Source of the DNA: Acetobacteraceae bacterium
GTDB taxonomy: Bacteria > Pseudomonadota > Alphaproteobacteria > Acetobacterales > Acetobacteraceae
Assembly (NCBI GenBank): GCA_947455205.1
Contig: CANGNF010000038.1
Span: 1-48,859, forward strand
Length of the DNA stretch: 48,859 bases
Direction of reading: 5' to 3'
This document shows positions 48,777-48,859 of this stretch, one piece after another. How positions within the stretch are numbered: the stretch's first letter is position 1; the number at the start of each line of letters is the position of its first letter. Position numbers and translations under genes: made by a program. The notes below the pieces were generated by a model. That model did no database searches, was not told the origin of the DNA, and was given only the letters and a program-made list of their open reading frames with translations.

Positions 48777-48859
48777 GGCTGCTGCCCGGCAAGCCGCGCC
48801 CGGCGCCACGCCAGCCCGCCGCCCTGGCGCCGCCGGAAGCCCCGCGCCCGGCGCCCGCC
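48773..48859 (+). CDS. Start of an unidentified gene (3' end outside window)
   Basis: ATG 48773 overlaps the phosphatidyltransferase stop by four bases and the frame stays open to the window end (29 codons, MRLLPGKPRPAPRQPAALAP and onward, rich in Pro and Ala). In other alphaproteobacteria this position often holds a transporter or the DnaA-related hdaA, but the visible part is too short and low-complexity to decide. Confidence 0.5.
   Translation, partial: MRLLPGKPRPAPRQPAALAPPEAPRPAPA

Noticed and set aside
1..48859. tRNA, rRNA, riboswitch or insertion sequence
   Set aside because: No cloverleaf, transposase frame, terminal inverted repeat pair or known riboswitch core was recognised; small structured RNAs cannot be excluded without covariance searches.

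Overview
The window is about 48.9 kb of very GC-rich DNA with dense gene packing, frequent ATGA/TGATG stop-start overlaps and GTG/TTG starts. Gene content and order fit an alphaproteobacterium. The many orphan tripartite-tricarboxylate (Bug/TctC) binding proteins with RR-containing signal peptides suggest an Acetobacteraceae/Roseomonas-like member; the genus is an inference, not something read directly.

Layout. 1-7.5 kb: translation and secretion core (3' part of ftsY, rpmI-rplT, pheS-pheT, lepA). 7.5-12.7 kb: an orphan TctC protein, then a predicted polysaccharide O-acetylation set (AlgI-like MBOAT, a small one-TM protein and two SGNH hydrolases). 12.8-17.7 kb: a lipoprotein, a Bcr-type efflux pump, a HAD-IIA hydrolase, pyrD and an EamA transporter. 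17.6-27.9 kb: a phage-derived minus-strand block reading, 5' to 3', capsid, gp11-like and gp12-like tail tube proteins, coiled-coil virion protein, tail fibre, small and large terminase, one-TM holin-like protein, cell-wall hydrolase, then DUF952. A small gene lies on the opposite strand inside it, and an S24/LexA-like regulator diverges from its start. 27.9-31.5 kb: TetR regulator with its own palindromic operator, leading a DevBCA-type ABC exporter operon. 31.5-35.1 kb: M23 peptidase, xseA, purD. 35.1-41.1 kb: Ldh-family dehydrogenase and alpha/beta hydrolase divergent from four tandem TctC proteins. 41.2-48.9 kb: DUF1203, ABC-F ATPase, a sixth TctC, ndk, a 52-codon cytochrome oxidase subunit IV-like gene, purN-purM, DUF2066, a CDP-alcohol phosphatidyltransferase and the start of one more gene.

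The most unusual region is the phage block. Its gene order follows the structural half of T7-like podoviruses, but no portal, scaffold, integrase, polymerase or large internal core proteins are present. The capsid protein appears to lack its N-terminal portion, and its 3' end is a 24-bp triple tandem repeat interrupted by an in-frame TAG. Its promoter carries a perfect alphaproteobacterial SOS box (GTTC-N7-GTTC) over the predicted -10. All other reading frames are open and the base composition matches the host. This suggests either a recently crippled prophage or a retained, DNA-damage-controlled module.

Long hairpins, several with GNRA loops and no U-run, sit at most gene borders. A related 49-bp element with a covarying stem flanks the core of the phage block. 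No tRNA, rRNA, CRISPR array or insertion sequence was seen, and no intergenic stretch exceeds about 300 bp except 18,868-19,241, which holds the small plus-strand gene.
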